Positions 16,484 to 23,433 of a DNA stretch of 64,000 nucleotides are shown here, piece by piece. Both the position numbers and the translations under genes were made by a program. The DNA lies in assembly GCF_030580865.1 (NCBI RefSeq), contig NZ_JAUQSY010000005.1, positions 186,001 through 250,000 of the forward strand. The letters are read 5' to 3'. The DNA comes from Hymenobacter aranciens. GTDB taxonomy: Bacteria; Bacteroidota; Bacteroidia; Cytophagales; Hymenobacteraceae. The stretch's first letter is position 1. Each line of letters begins with the position of its first letter. The notes under the pieces are model-generated. The model saw nothing but the letters and a program-made list of their open reading frames with translations. It did no database searches and was not told the DNA's origin.

Positions 16484-17164
16484 TTACCCGCCAAAGCCCC
16501 GCGAACCGCCGCGGCTGCCGAAGCCGCTGCTACGCCCAGCCGGCGCGCTGCTGCGAAAGCTGGGCCGCGGGGCCGTGCGGACCGTAGAGCGGCTTTCCTG
16601 AATGCCCGCGTTGGGCGAAGGATTGGCGCGGGAAAAGCCCCGGCCGAAAAAGCCCCGGCCCTGGTTCTGACGCTCGTTGGCCACGTTGGCGCGCCAGCCC
16701 TGGTTTTGCTGCAGCAGGCCGGGGTTGGCGTAAACGCCAGGGTTAGGGGTGAGGAAGCGGCCGGCCATGTAGCCGATACCGCCCCACATCAGCACATCCA
16801 TCATGCCGGTGCCGCCGGCCCGGTTTTCGGGGTTCACGCGGCTATAGTCCTGCATTTGCTTTTGGAGCGCCTGGCCCTGCAAGGTGTCAGTTTTGCCGTC
16901 GAAATGGTGCAGGATGGCGGCCACTTCTTCTTTGCCAGCGGGGCGCTCGGCGGTGATTTTCCACTGATTGGGCTGCACTTCCGTCATTTCGGTGATGACA
17001 CCCTGGCTGTAGCTTTCGCCGCCCCATTCGCCACTAACGCCGTTGTTTTCCGAAGTGCTGTTGTCGTTGGAACAGGCGGGCAAGGCCAGGCCGAGGCTGG
17101 TAGCGGCGGCCAGCAGCAGCACGTTGCGGCGCCAGTCGCCGAGGGTATGGAAGTGCTTTTTCAT
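16484..17164 (-). CDS. YgiB/DUF1190-like lipoprotein
   Basis: This 226-aa protein has a lipoprotein signal (LGLALPAC, lipid on C31). The middle holds a hydrophobic Gly-rich stretch (MDVLMWGGIGYMAGRFLTP). The C-terminus is low-complexity Ser/Gly/Arg (RSSGFGSRGGSRGFGG). The order of lipid anchor, MxxGRF segment and SR/FG-rich tail resembles E. coli YgiB, and the next gene is the YgiC-like ATP-grasp enzyme, matching the ygiB-ygiC neighbourhood. The similarity is by architecture more than by sequence, so the label is tentative. The ATG at 17164 precedes the signal. Confidence 0.6.
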   Translation of the reverse strand: MKKHFHTLGDWRRNVLLLAAATSLGLALPACSNDNSTSENNGVSGEWGGESYSQGVITEMTEVQPNQWKITAERPAGKEEVAAILHHFDGKTDTLQGQALQKQMQDYSRVNPENRAGGTGMMDVLMWGGIGYMAGRFLTPNPGVYANPGLLQQNQGWRANVANERQNQGRGFFGRGFSRANPSPNAGIQESRSTVRTAPRPSFRSSAPAGRSSGFGSRGGSRGFGG

Positions 17165-17270
17165 GGCAAGGAACAGGGAGGAGAAACGAGTACGGAACTA
17201 CAACACGCGGTAGCGATACAATAGTTGGCAGCTTGGCGTGAGGTAGCCACGCTGTTAGCCAGGAGGCGGG

Positions 17271-17768
17271 CTAAACGGACTGGTGCTCAGGGAACCAAGT
17301 GGACGCCAGCTGCATTAATTGCTCCAGCGCCGCCTGGTCGTCGGCGTCAAAGTCGTTGAGCTGGTCGCTGTCTACGTCGAGCACGCCCAGCACCTGGCCA
17401 TCCTTGATAATCGGCACCACGATTTCCGATTTCGATTCGGAACTGCAGGCAATGTGGCCAGGAAACTGCTCCACATCGGGCACCAGCAGGGTTTGGGCCT
17501 GGGCCCAACTGCTGCCGCACACGCCTTTACCGCGCCGGATGCGGGTGCAGGCAATGGGGCCCTGGAAGGGGCCGAGTACCAGTTCCTCGCCTTTCACGAG
17601 GTAGAAGCCTACCCAGAAAAAGCCAAAAGACTGGCGTAGCGCGGCAGCGGTGTTGGCCAGGTTGGCGGTGAGGTCGGTTTCGCCGGCGGTGAGGGCTTCG
17701 ATTTGGGGGAGTAGCTCGACGTAGCGGGCGGCTTTGGTAGTGGCGGTGAGGGCGAGGGTTTCGGCCAT
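17271..17768 (-). CDS. msrC: free methionine-R-sulfoxide reductase (GAF-domain fRMsr)
   Basis: This 165-aa GAF-domain enzyme reduces free L-methionine-(R)-sulfoxide. All three family cysteines are present: C74 and C84 in CTRIRRGKGVCGSSW and C108 in GHIACSSESKSEIVVP. The length is usual for the family. The gene lies 17 bp downstream of the PurA-like gene and is the last of five same-strand genes, so it is probably cotranscribed with them. The ATG at 17768 is the only start that keeps the N-terminal helix. Confidence 0.92.
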   Translation of the reverse strand: MAETLALTATTKAARYVELLPQIEALTAGETDLTANLANTAAALRQSFGFFWVGFYLVKGEELVLGPFQGPIACTRIRRGKGVCGSSWAQAQTLLVPDVEQFPGHIACSSESKSEIVVPIIKDGQVLGVLDVDSDQLNDFDADDQAALEQLMQLASTWFPEHQSV

Positions 17769-17785
17769 CAGAAAAGTAAAAAGGG

Positions 17786-19012
17786 TTAAAGAGCCAGCGG
17801 CTGGTTGAGGCCGGCGCCGGTGCTGCTGTGGCTAAACCGGTAGCTGGCGAAGTCGGTTTCGAGTAAAACGGGAAGCTGCTTGGGCGGGAGCTGCTGCAAG
17901 TGGCCTTGGTAGAAGCAAGGTAGCTGGCCGTTGGGCAGGTGGTCGAGGCAAGTCAGTACGAAATGTTTGGATAAGCCAGCCGAGAAATTGGCGTCGCAGG
18001 TGAGAGCGTAATTCAATAGCTCAACCGATAACGGGCCGGTACGAAAATTACCCTGGTGGTCATTTGGCTGATTGGTTTCAGCGGCGTTATTTACCAGGTT
18101 GATGGGGGCTTCCGGCGGAAAAGGGCCCGCGCCGTGGCGCGTGTGGTAGGCGCGGCTGACGTAGTAAATTTCAGGGTGGGCACCGAAGGCGGGAGTAGAT
18201 TCCCGCAGCAAATCAAGGGCATTGGCCGAGGTTGTGCGGCTGCGCGTGACGTGCGGAAACAGCCCAAAATCCATGTCCAGCAGGATGCCCTGGGCACCTT
18301 CGAAAACGTAGGTCTGCCAGGGTGCATCGGAAGCAAATATTTCTTGAGTCCGCGTCAGTTGAATAAGCTGTTGCTGGTGTAAATCAGCGAGCTGGGTCGC
18401 ATAACCGGCAAAGCGCTGGTCCTCGCCGTCGTGGTCGAACTGGTGAAAGTCGAAGCTGGTTTCGGCCTTGATTTTAGCTTCGTAATACATCCGGATTTGC
18501 CGCAGCTTGTAGGTGAAGACGGCCGGGAAACGCAAATCCTGCGCGTAGAGCCGCAAGGGCGTTTCCTGGTGCCGCGCCACGGTGGCCCCGAAGCCCACGC
18601 CGCAGCTGCCGTGGCGGGCGGTGCCACGTCCGGCTTCGAGGGCGCGGTTGTAGAGCACGTCGTAATGCGTCGTGACGGGGCAGAGGCCGTCCACCAGCAG
18701 CCGGGGATGCACACCCAGCGCCCGTAGCGCCGCATATTCGCGCAGCACTGAGGCCGGCGAAAACGTGCAGTAAGCCGACCAATAGGTAGGCACCCCGCGC
18801 AAAGTGCCCGCTCCGAAGCTGGAGAAAACGTGCCGCCGGCCATCTGCCAACACCACCGTGTGGCCCGCCTGATGGCCGCCGTTGAAGCGCACGACCAGCG
18901 GCTGCCGGCCGGCGGCCAGCGCCTGACCGCAGAGAAAATCCACGGTCAGGCCCTTGCCTTCATCGCCAAAGCCCAGGCCGAGTACAATCTGGGCTCGTTT
19001 ATCGGGACTCAC
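17786..19012 (-). CDS. divergent adenylosuccinate synthetase-like protein
   Basis: This 408-aa protein has the PurA fold blocks: GLGFGDEGKGLTVDFL, RFNGGHQAGHTVV, FEGAQGILLDMDFGLFPHVT and the late SKHFVLTCLDHLPN. Normal PurA makes adenylosuccinate from IMP, aspartate and GTP. Here the usual GTTGRGIGP segment reads GSCGVGFG, and GGxNAGHT reads GGHQAGHT. The catalytic aspartate of GDEGKG is kept, which argues against a PurZ-type enzyme. The frame opens with GTG at 19012 and overlaps the VWA stop by 4 bp (GTGA), so the two genes are translationally coupled. A specialised NTP-dependent ligase role is inferred. Confidence 0.85.
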   Translation of the reverse strand: MSPDKRAQIVLGLGFGDEGKGLTVDFLCGQALAAGRQPLVVRFNGGHQAGHTVVLADGRRHVFSSFGAGTLRGVPTYWSAYCTFSPASVLREYAALRALGVHPRLLVDGLCPVTTHYDVLYNRALEAGRGTARHGSCGVGFGATVARHQETPLRLYAQDLRFPAVFTYKLRQIRMYYEAKIKAETSFDFHQFDHDGEDQRFAGYATQLADLHQQQLIQLTRTQEIFASDAPWQTYVFEGAQGILLDMDFGLFPHVTRSRTTSANALDLLRESTPAFGAHPEIYYVSRAYHTRHGAGPFPPEAPINLVNNAAETNQPNDHQGNFRTGPLSVELLNYALTCDANFSAGLSKHFVLTCLDHLPNGQLPCFYQGHLQQLPPKQLPVLLETDFASYRFSHSSTGAGLNQPLAL

Positions 19013-19950
19013 AATTTGAAAATACCGCCCAGGAAGCCACCGCTCTTTTTGGGCGTGGTAGTGAGGCCTTGCTTGACGTGTACCAGCGCATTTTCGACGC
19101 TGCTGGCAATGCCTTTGTCAAAGCAATTCAGGATGTCCTGCAATTCCACGCCGTGCACCAGGGCCACGGCCGAGGCAATGGTTTCGGCAATGGCGTTGTA
19201 GTCATTGAGGACGATGAGCCGCTCGCCGAGGATTTTTTTCCAGTAGCCCAGCACGTTCTTATCGTCGCGGTAGCTGCCTTCGTTGACGTGGATGTGGAAG
19301 ACGTGGTAGCTGCGCTGGGCTTCTTCCAGCAGCTGCTTGTCGCTCAAGTCCTGGGCTTCGGGGTAGCCCATAATGGCCTGCAGAGCCTTACCTTGCAGCA
19401 CGTCCCAGGCCGCCTCGTCGCCGATGGTGAAGAGGAAACCCTTCTGCCCGCGCTTCTCGAAGCAGTCGCAGGACGTGTGGCGGGCCGCAAACAGCCAGGC
19501 CAAGGTGTACGACTCCCGGTTTTGCCCACCGCCGTTGCCTTCCAGGAAAATCTCCGTCAGCCACTGGTCGAGCTCGGCCGTGCCGCTCTCGAACTGGCCC
19601 ACCTGCAGCGGAAACTGGTCGGAATGATGGTCGCCGATGCCGCCGAACAGAATCTGCGGATGAGGCACGCCGTGGTCGATGAGCGTGTTCATGAGGGCGC
19701 CCAACTTCTCGCGCACCAAGATTTCGGGGATGCGGCCCATGCTGCCTGTTTCGTCCAGAAACACGCCGATGGCCAACGACTCGGGGTGAATGTCGGAGTC
19801 GCGGCTTTCGCGGAATTTCACGCCGTAGGGCAGCATTTTATTGCTGGCGCGGCCTGCGCGGTTGTTGGCAAAAATGTCGTCGGCGCTCGCGCCGGCGCGG
19901 CTGTCCTTGAGGTAATCAAACGCGTCGTCGGACCAGGTGCTGTAACCCAT
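19009..19950 (-). CDS. von Willebrand factor A-domain protein
   Basis: This 313-aa cytoplasmic VWA protein has a MIDAS motif of the DxTxS form at D66, T68 and S70 (LDETGSMG), and a following GGIGDHHSD that may supply another metal ligand. The N-terminus (FDYLKDSRAGASADDIFANN) is soluble and there is no signal peptide. The C-terminus is helical and ends GGFLGGIFKL. The ATG at 19950 is chosen because the longer frame would translate repeat copy E. The downstream PurA-like start overlaps this stop. The J-domain/pseudokinase gene is upstream across repeat copy E. Confidence 0.88.
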   Translation of the reverse strand: MGYSTWSDDAFDYLKDSRAGASADDIFANNRAGRASNKMLPYGVKFRESRDSDIHPESLAIGVFLDETGSMGRIPEILVREKLGALMNTLIDHGVPHPQILFGGIGDHHSDQFPLQVGQFESGTAELDQWLTEIFLEGNGGGQNRESYTLAWLFAARHTSCDCFEKRGQKGFLFTIGDEAAWDVLQGKALQAIMGYPEAQDLSDKQLLEEAQRSYHVFHIHVNEGSYRDDKNVLGYWKKILGERLIVLNDYNAIAETIASAVALVHGVELQDILNCFDKGIASSVENALVHVKQGLTTTPKKSGGFLGGIFKL

Positions 19951-19990
19951 AGCGGTAAGGTTTGGTGAGGGGTGAGAGGAGTTGAGTAAC

Positions 19991-20130
19991 AAAAGAACGT
20001 CATCCTGAGCGCAGCGAAAGGACCTCGCCCGCGCCGCCTGCAATAGTAATTTCTTCGTTTTACTGGTTGAAGTTACCACCTCAGAGAAGCGGGCGAGGTC
20101 CTTTCGCTGCGCTCAGGATGACGTTCTTTT
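19991..20130. repeat. long palindromic repeat, family 1 copy E
   Basis: Arms 19991-20032 and 20089-20130 are perfectly complementary over 42 nt (core GTCATCCTGAGCGCAGCGAA) with a 56-nt loop. The right arm ends one base before the stop codon of the J-domain gene. It sits inside the proposed operon and may attenuate or process the transcript. Confidence 0.92.
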
Positions 20131-21009
20131 TCATAATTCCAATGGATAAAAAACCGGCTTGCCGAACATCGTTTTCAACAGTGCCCGCCACTCCGTCAGC
20201 ATTGCATACGCATTCTGCTGCGGCGCGATGAGAAAATTAATCAGCCGCTCGTCCACCGTTTTGCGCAGCTTCACGCCGTGGCCCGAGGGGTCGCCGAGCA
20301 GGTAAAGCGCCGTGCGCTGGGCCAGGCTGAGGTCGATGTACGCCGTGGCGCGCTTGTCGCGGAATACGGCTGGCGGGTACCAGTTCAGGTAGTTGCCCGA
20401 GACGGCCGTGAGTGGCCCACCCAGCGAGGTGAGGTGGTAAAATGACAGCGCCATGATGCCGTGCGTGCCCGGCACCAGGGCCAGCGACTCGGGGGTGAGC
20501 CCGGCGTGGCAGAAACCCTCCTGGTGCAGCCAAGCCACCAGCTCCAGCAGGCGGCTCAATACCCAGGCCACGTGCTCGGCGAGCAGCGTGAGGCCACTCA
20601 GTGGCACCAGGAATTCGGGGCCGCTGACGATGAGCGAGTCGTCTTCGCGGCGCAGCTCGGTAGGCAGGTAGCGGCGGAAGTGCTGGGCCGCGCCGCTGGA
20701 AAGCTGCGTTAGGCGGCGGTAGTTGTTGAGACTCTGCTGCAGCAGCGCCGGGTCGCCTTCGAAGCTAAAGGTCTGCTCATCGCGGCGGCGGAGCGGGCCG
20801 GCGTCGTCCGTCAGCTGGTCGAGGGCTTTGAGCTGGGCTACGTAGTCGTTCAGGCGGGCCACGGCATCGCTGGCGCCGGGCAGGTGGCACACGTCGGGGT
20901 GCAGCAGCTTGAGGTAGTTCAGGTACTGCTGCCGGTAGTGGCGGCGGCTGAGCAGGCCGGCCGGCGAAGTCGAATTCAGCAGGGCCGTGAGCAGGGTAGG
21001 GGCATCCAT
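20131..21009 (-). CDS. J-domain plus pseudokinase-like protein
   Basis: Residues about 20-65 of this 292-aa protein look like a J-domain: a helix (YRQQYLNYLKLL) followed by HPD at 37-39 and a helix III-like ARLNDYVAQL. Residues about 80-290 resemble a protein-kinase lobe, with H168 in FCHAGLTPESLAL at the position of HRDLKPEN and MALSFYHL at the position of DFG. The catalytic aspartates are missing, so it should be a pseudokinase. It begins 12 bp after ribD and precedes the VWA gene. The J-domain suggests it recruits an Hsp70. The kinase assignment rests on my eye alone. Confidence 0.65.
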   Translation of the reverse strand: MDAPTLLTALLNSTSPAGLLSRRHYRQQYLNYLKLLHPDVCHLPGASDAVARLNDYVAQLKALDQLTDDAGPLRRRDEQTFSFEGDPALLQQSLNNYRRLTQLSSGAAQHFRRYLPTELRREDDSLIVSGPEFLVPLSGLTLLAEHVAWVLSRLLELVAWLHQEGFCHAGLTPESLALVPGTHGIMALSFYHLTSLGGPLTAVSGNYLNWYPPAVFRDKRATAYIDLSLAQRTALYLLGDPSGHGVKLRKTVDERLINFLIAPQQNAYAMLTEWRALLKTMFGKPVFYPLEL

Positions 21010-21021
21010 GCGCGCAGAAGG

Positions 21022-22053
21022 TTAAGCATTCACGTACCAATACAGCTTATCCGGCCCGACGGTCTGCACTTCGCGCAGATTATTAAGCCCGACAACCGGC
21101 GCCGCGATGCCCTGCCCCAGCTTCAAGGGCGACTTAAAGATGCGGATTTCATCCCACAGCCCGGCGTTAATCAGCGCGTTGAGCACCGTGGGACCGCCCT
21201 CCACCAGCACCGACTGCACCGATTGCTGCCGCAAGTCCTGCAGCACCTGGGGCAGCAGGTCGTCGGCTTCGGAGAGGGTGACGTGGGCGAGGTTTTCGGC
21301 ATTTGGGCGCTCGCGGTAGGTGTAGAGGCGGGTGGGCTGCGAGCGGTCGAGCACGTTGTGCGTGGGTGGGAGGCTCAGGTTTTTGTCGATGACCACGCGC
21401 AGGGGCTGGGGGCCAGGCCAGTCGCGCACGTTCAGGCGGGGGTTGTCGTGCAAGGCGGTGCGGGTACCCACCAGGATGGCCGCTTCCTCGGCCCGCCACT
21501 GATGGGTGAGCAGCCCGGCCTGCTCGCCGCTGATTTGCACCTGCTGGTAGTAGCGCCCAGCCAGGAAACCGTCGGCCGTTTCGGCCCATTTCAGCACCAG
21601 GTAGGGCCGTTTTTTTTCGTGAAACGTGAAAAAGCGCCGGTTCAGCCAGCGGCCTTCTGCGGCCAGCAGGCCGGTTTCAACGCGCACGCCAGCCGCCTGG
21701 AGCTTGTCGATGCCGCGCCCAGCCACCAGCGGAAAGGGGTCGTCGTTGCAAATCACCACTTCGGGCACGCCCTTGGCAATGAGCAGGTCGGCGCAGGGAG
21801 GAGTTTTGCCGTGGTGCGCGCAGGGCTCCAGCGTCACGTACACGCGGCTGTGTTTCAGCAGCTCCTGATTGTCGACGCTGGCCAGGGCATTCACCTCGGC
21901 GTGGGGGCCGCCGTACTGCCGGTGCCAGCCTTCGCCGATGATGCGGCCTTCGTGGGTCACTACGCAGCCTACCAATGGGTTGGGCCGGGTGTAGCCGCTG
22001 CCCAGGCGCGCCAAATCGAGGGCGCGGCGCATGAATAACGAGTCGTTTTCCAT
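21022..22053 (-). CDS. ribD: bifunctional riboflavin biosynthesis deaminase/reductase
   Basis: This 343-aa enzyme performs the deaminase and reductase steps after GTP cyclohydrolase II. The N-terminal deaminase has the zinc ligands H51 (GGPHAEVNAL), C78 (LEPCAHHGKTPPC) and C87 with catalytic E53. The C-terminal reductase has the RPYLVLKWAETADG and LVEGGPTVLNALI motifs. Both domains are complete. A -7-like TACCTTG lies 4 nt upstream of the ATG. It diverges from prmC across the heptamer arrays and leads the run to the J-domain gene. Confidence 0.95.
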   Translation of the reverse strand: MENDSLFMRRALDLARLGSGYTRPNPLVGCVVTHEGRIIGEGWHRQYGGPHAEVNALASVDNQELLKHSRVYVTLEPCAHHGKTPPCADLLIAKGVPEVVICNDDPFPLVAGRGIDKLQAAGVRVETGLLAAEGRWLNRRFFTFHEKKRPYLVLKWAETADGFLAGRYYQQVQISGEQAGLLTHQWRAEEAAILVGTRTALHDNPRLNVRDWPGPQPLRVVIDKNLSLPPTHNVLDRSQPTRLYTYRERPNAENLAHVTLSEADDLLPQVLQDLRQQSVQSVLVEGGPTVLNALINAGLWDEIRIFKSPLKLGQGIAAPVVGLNNLREVQTVGPDKLYWYVNA

Positions 22054-22117
22054 GCTGCAAGGTACGGGGGAACGCTGTGGTCGGGCGAATCTCGCGTGCG
22101 GGTTCGTTCGGTCACTC

Positions 22118-22284
22118 GTGTTTGGTGTTTGGTGTTTGGTGTTTGGTGTTTGGTGTTTGGTGTTTGGTGTTTGGTGTTTGGTGTTTGGGTATATTTATCT
22201 GAATACCCAATACCCAATACCCAATACCCAATACCCAATACCCAATACCCAATACCCAATACCCAATACCCAATACCCAATACC
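22118..22284. repeat. two inverted heptamer arrays between ribD and prmC
   Basis: GTGTTTG is repeated exactly ten times at 22118-22187. AATACCC is repeated eleven times plus AATACC at 22202-22284. The centre (GGGTATATTTATC then GAATACCC) is itself palindromic. The two arrays pair imperfectly, better in RNA where G-U pairs are allowed. The repeats keep one reading frame open into prmC. Confidence 0.95.
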
Positions 22285-22334
22285 AAAGTAGTCGGACGAA
22301 CCGCTGAGCGGAATTCGCCCGACTACTCAACCGG

Positions 22335-22342
22335 TACTTTTG
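22335..22342 (+). promoter_or_regulatory. prmC -7 promoter box
   Basis: TACTTTTG matches TAnnTTTG and ends 5 nt before the prmC ATG. Transcription would begin at about the start codon, so the transcript may be leaderless. Confidence 0.6.
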
Positions 22343-22347
22343 TAACC

Positions 22348-23217
22348 ATGACCGTTCGTGAATTCACCGCCGAGCTGGCCGCTGCCCTCACCGCCCTCTA
22401 CCCGCTGCCGGAGGCCGAAGCCATTGCCGCCCTCGTGGCCGAGCACCGCCTGGGTTTCGACGCCCTGCAGCGGCGCATGCAGGCCGCCGCGCCCGTGCCG
22501 CCCGCCCTGGCCGCCGAGCTGCCCACTCTGCGCACCCGCCTGCTAACCTACGAGCCGGTGCAGTACGTGCTGGGCACGGCCCACTTCGCTGGCATGGAGC
22601 TGGAGGTGACGCCCGCAACCCTCATCCCACGTCCCGAAACCGAGGAACTCGTGCGCCTTATCGAAGACGAGCAGCGGGGCCGCCCCGGCTTGCGCGTGCT
22701 CGACGTGGGCACCGGCTCGGGCTGCCTGGCGCTGGCGCTGGCCCGCGCCCTGTCCCGCGCCGAGGTGCGGGCCGTGGATATCTCGGCGGAGGCTCTGGCA
22801 GTGGCCCGGCGCAATGCCGCCCGCTACGCGCCGGGCGTTGTCTTCCAGCAGCTTGATATTCTAAATGAGCTGCCAGCCATCGAGCCCGGTACGCTGGACG
22901 TGCTGGTGAGCAACCCGCCCTACGTGCGCGACAGCGAGCGGCGGCTGATGCGTGAAAACGTGCTGGCCTGGGAGCCTGCGACGGCCCTGTTTGTGCCCGA
23001 TGCGGACCCGCTGCTTTTCTACCGGCGCATCGGGCTGCTGGGGCGGCAGCTGCTGAAACCCAAGGCTATGCTGTATTTCGAAATCAACGAGGCCTTTGAG
23101 GCGGAAACGGTGGAGCTGTTGCAGGGACAGGGCTACGGGGCGGTGCAAGGCGTGGCCGACATGTTTGAACGGCCGCGCATGGTGCGGGCTACGGCGCCGG
23201 AGCAGAATTATAGATAA
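22348..23217 (+). CDS. prmC: release factor glutamine N5-methyltransferase
   Basis: This 289-aa methyltransferase modifies the GGQ glutamine of release factors RF1 and RF2. It has the SAM-binding DVGTGSGCLALAL at 119-131 and the catalytic NPPY at 189-192 (VSNPPYV). The family insert IPRPETEELV is also present. The open frame runs back to 22096 through the heptamer repeats, but the ATG at 22348 follows the -7 box and gives the normal length. The ribD-prmC divergence is a common arrangement. Confidence 0.95.
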   Translation: MTVREFTAELAAALTALYPLPEAEAIAALVAEHRLGFDALQRRMQAAAPVPPALAAELPTLRTRLLTYEPVQYVLGTAHFAGMELEVTPATLIPRPETEELVRLIEDEQRGRPGLRVLDVGTGSGCLALALARALSRAEVRAVDISAEALAVARRNAARYAPGVVFQQLDILNELPAIEPGTLDVLVSNPPYVRDSERRLMRENVLAWEPATALFVPDADPLLFYRRIGLLGRQLLKPKAMLYFEINEAFEAETVELLQGQGYGAVQGVADMFERPRMVRATAPEQNYR

Positions 23218-23361
23218 GCTGGTGACAGTCAGAATAATTTTTAATCAAATTCTAATGTCTATTTCAGCAGGTTAAATTAGTTGTTTGTCGGTAGAAATTG
23301 GCAGTTCGTCGGGACGGGATGCAGGTAAAACTGGGAATAAGCAAAAAAAATGAGTCAAGGA

Positions 23362-23393
23362 TTGCTGAAAATTCAGTAAAAACTTTACTTTTG
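23362..23393 (+). promoter_or_regulatory. promoter of the T9SS adhesin-like gene
   Basis: TTG at 23362 and TACTTTTG at 23386-23393 are separated by 21 bp, close to the Bacteroidetes -33/-7 spacing. The surrounding 216 bp (23218-23433) are A/T rich and hold no gene. Confidence 0.7.
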
Positions 23394-23433
23394 CATGTTC
23401 TGAGTTTCACTTCACCCTTCACCTTAAGCTGCT

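Noticed and set aside
17786-19012. PurZ-like (aminoadenine) enzyme
   Set aside because: The catalytic aspartate of GDEGKG is retained and no phage or Z-genome genes are near.
21010-22117. FMN riboswitch upstream of ribD
   Set aside because: The region upstream of ribD holds only a -7-like box and the heptamer arrays; no aptamer-like pairing was seen.
22118-22284. CRISPR array
   Set aside because: The units are 7 bp in direct contact, with no spacers and no cas genes.
22096-22347. An N-terminal extension of prmC through the heptamer arrays
   Set aside because: The extension translates the repeats, precedes the -7 box and has no counterpart in PrmC proteins.
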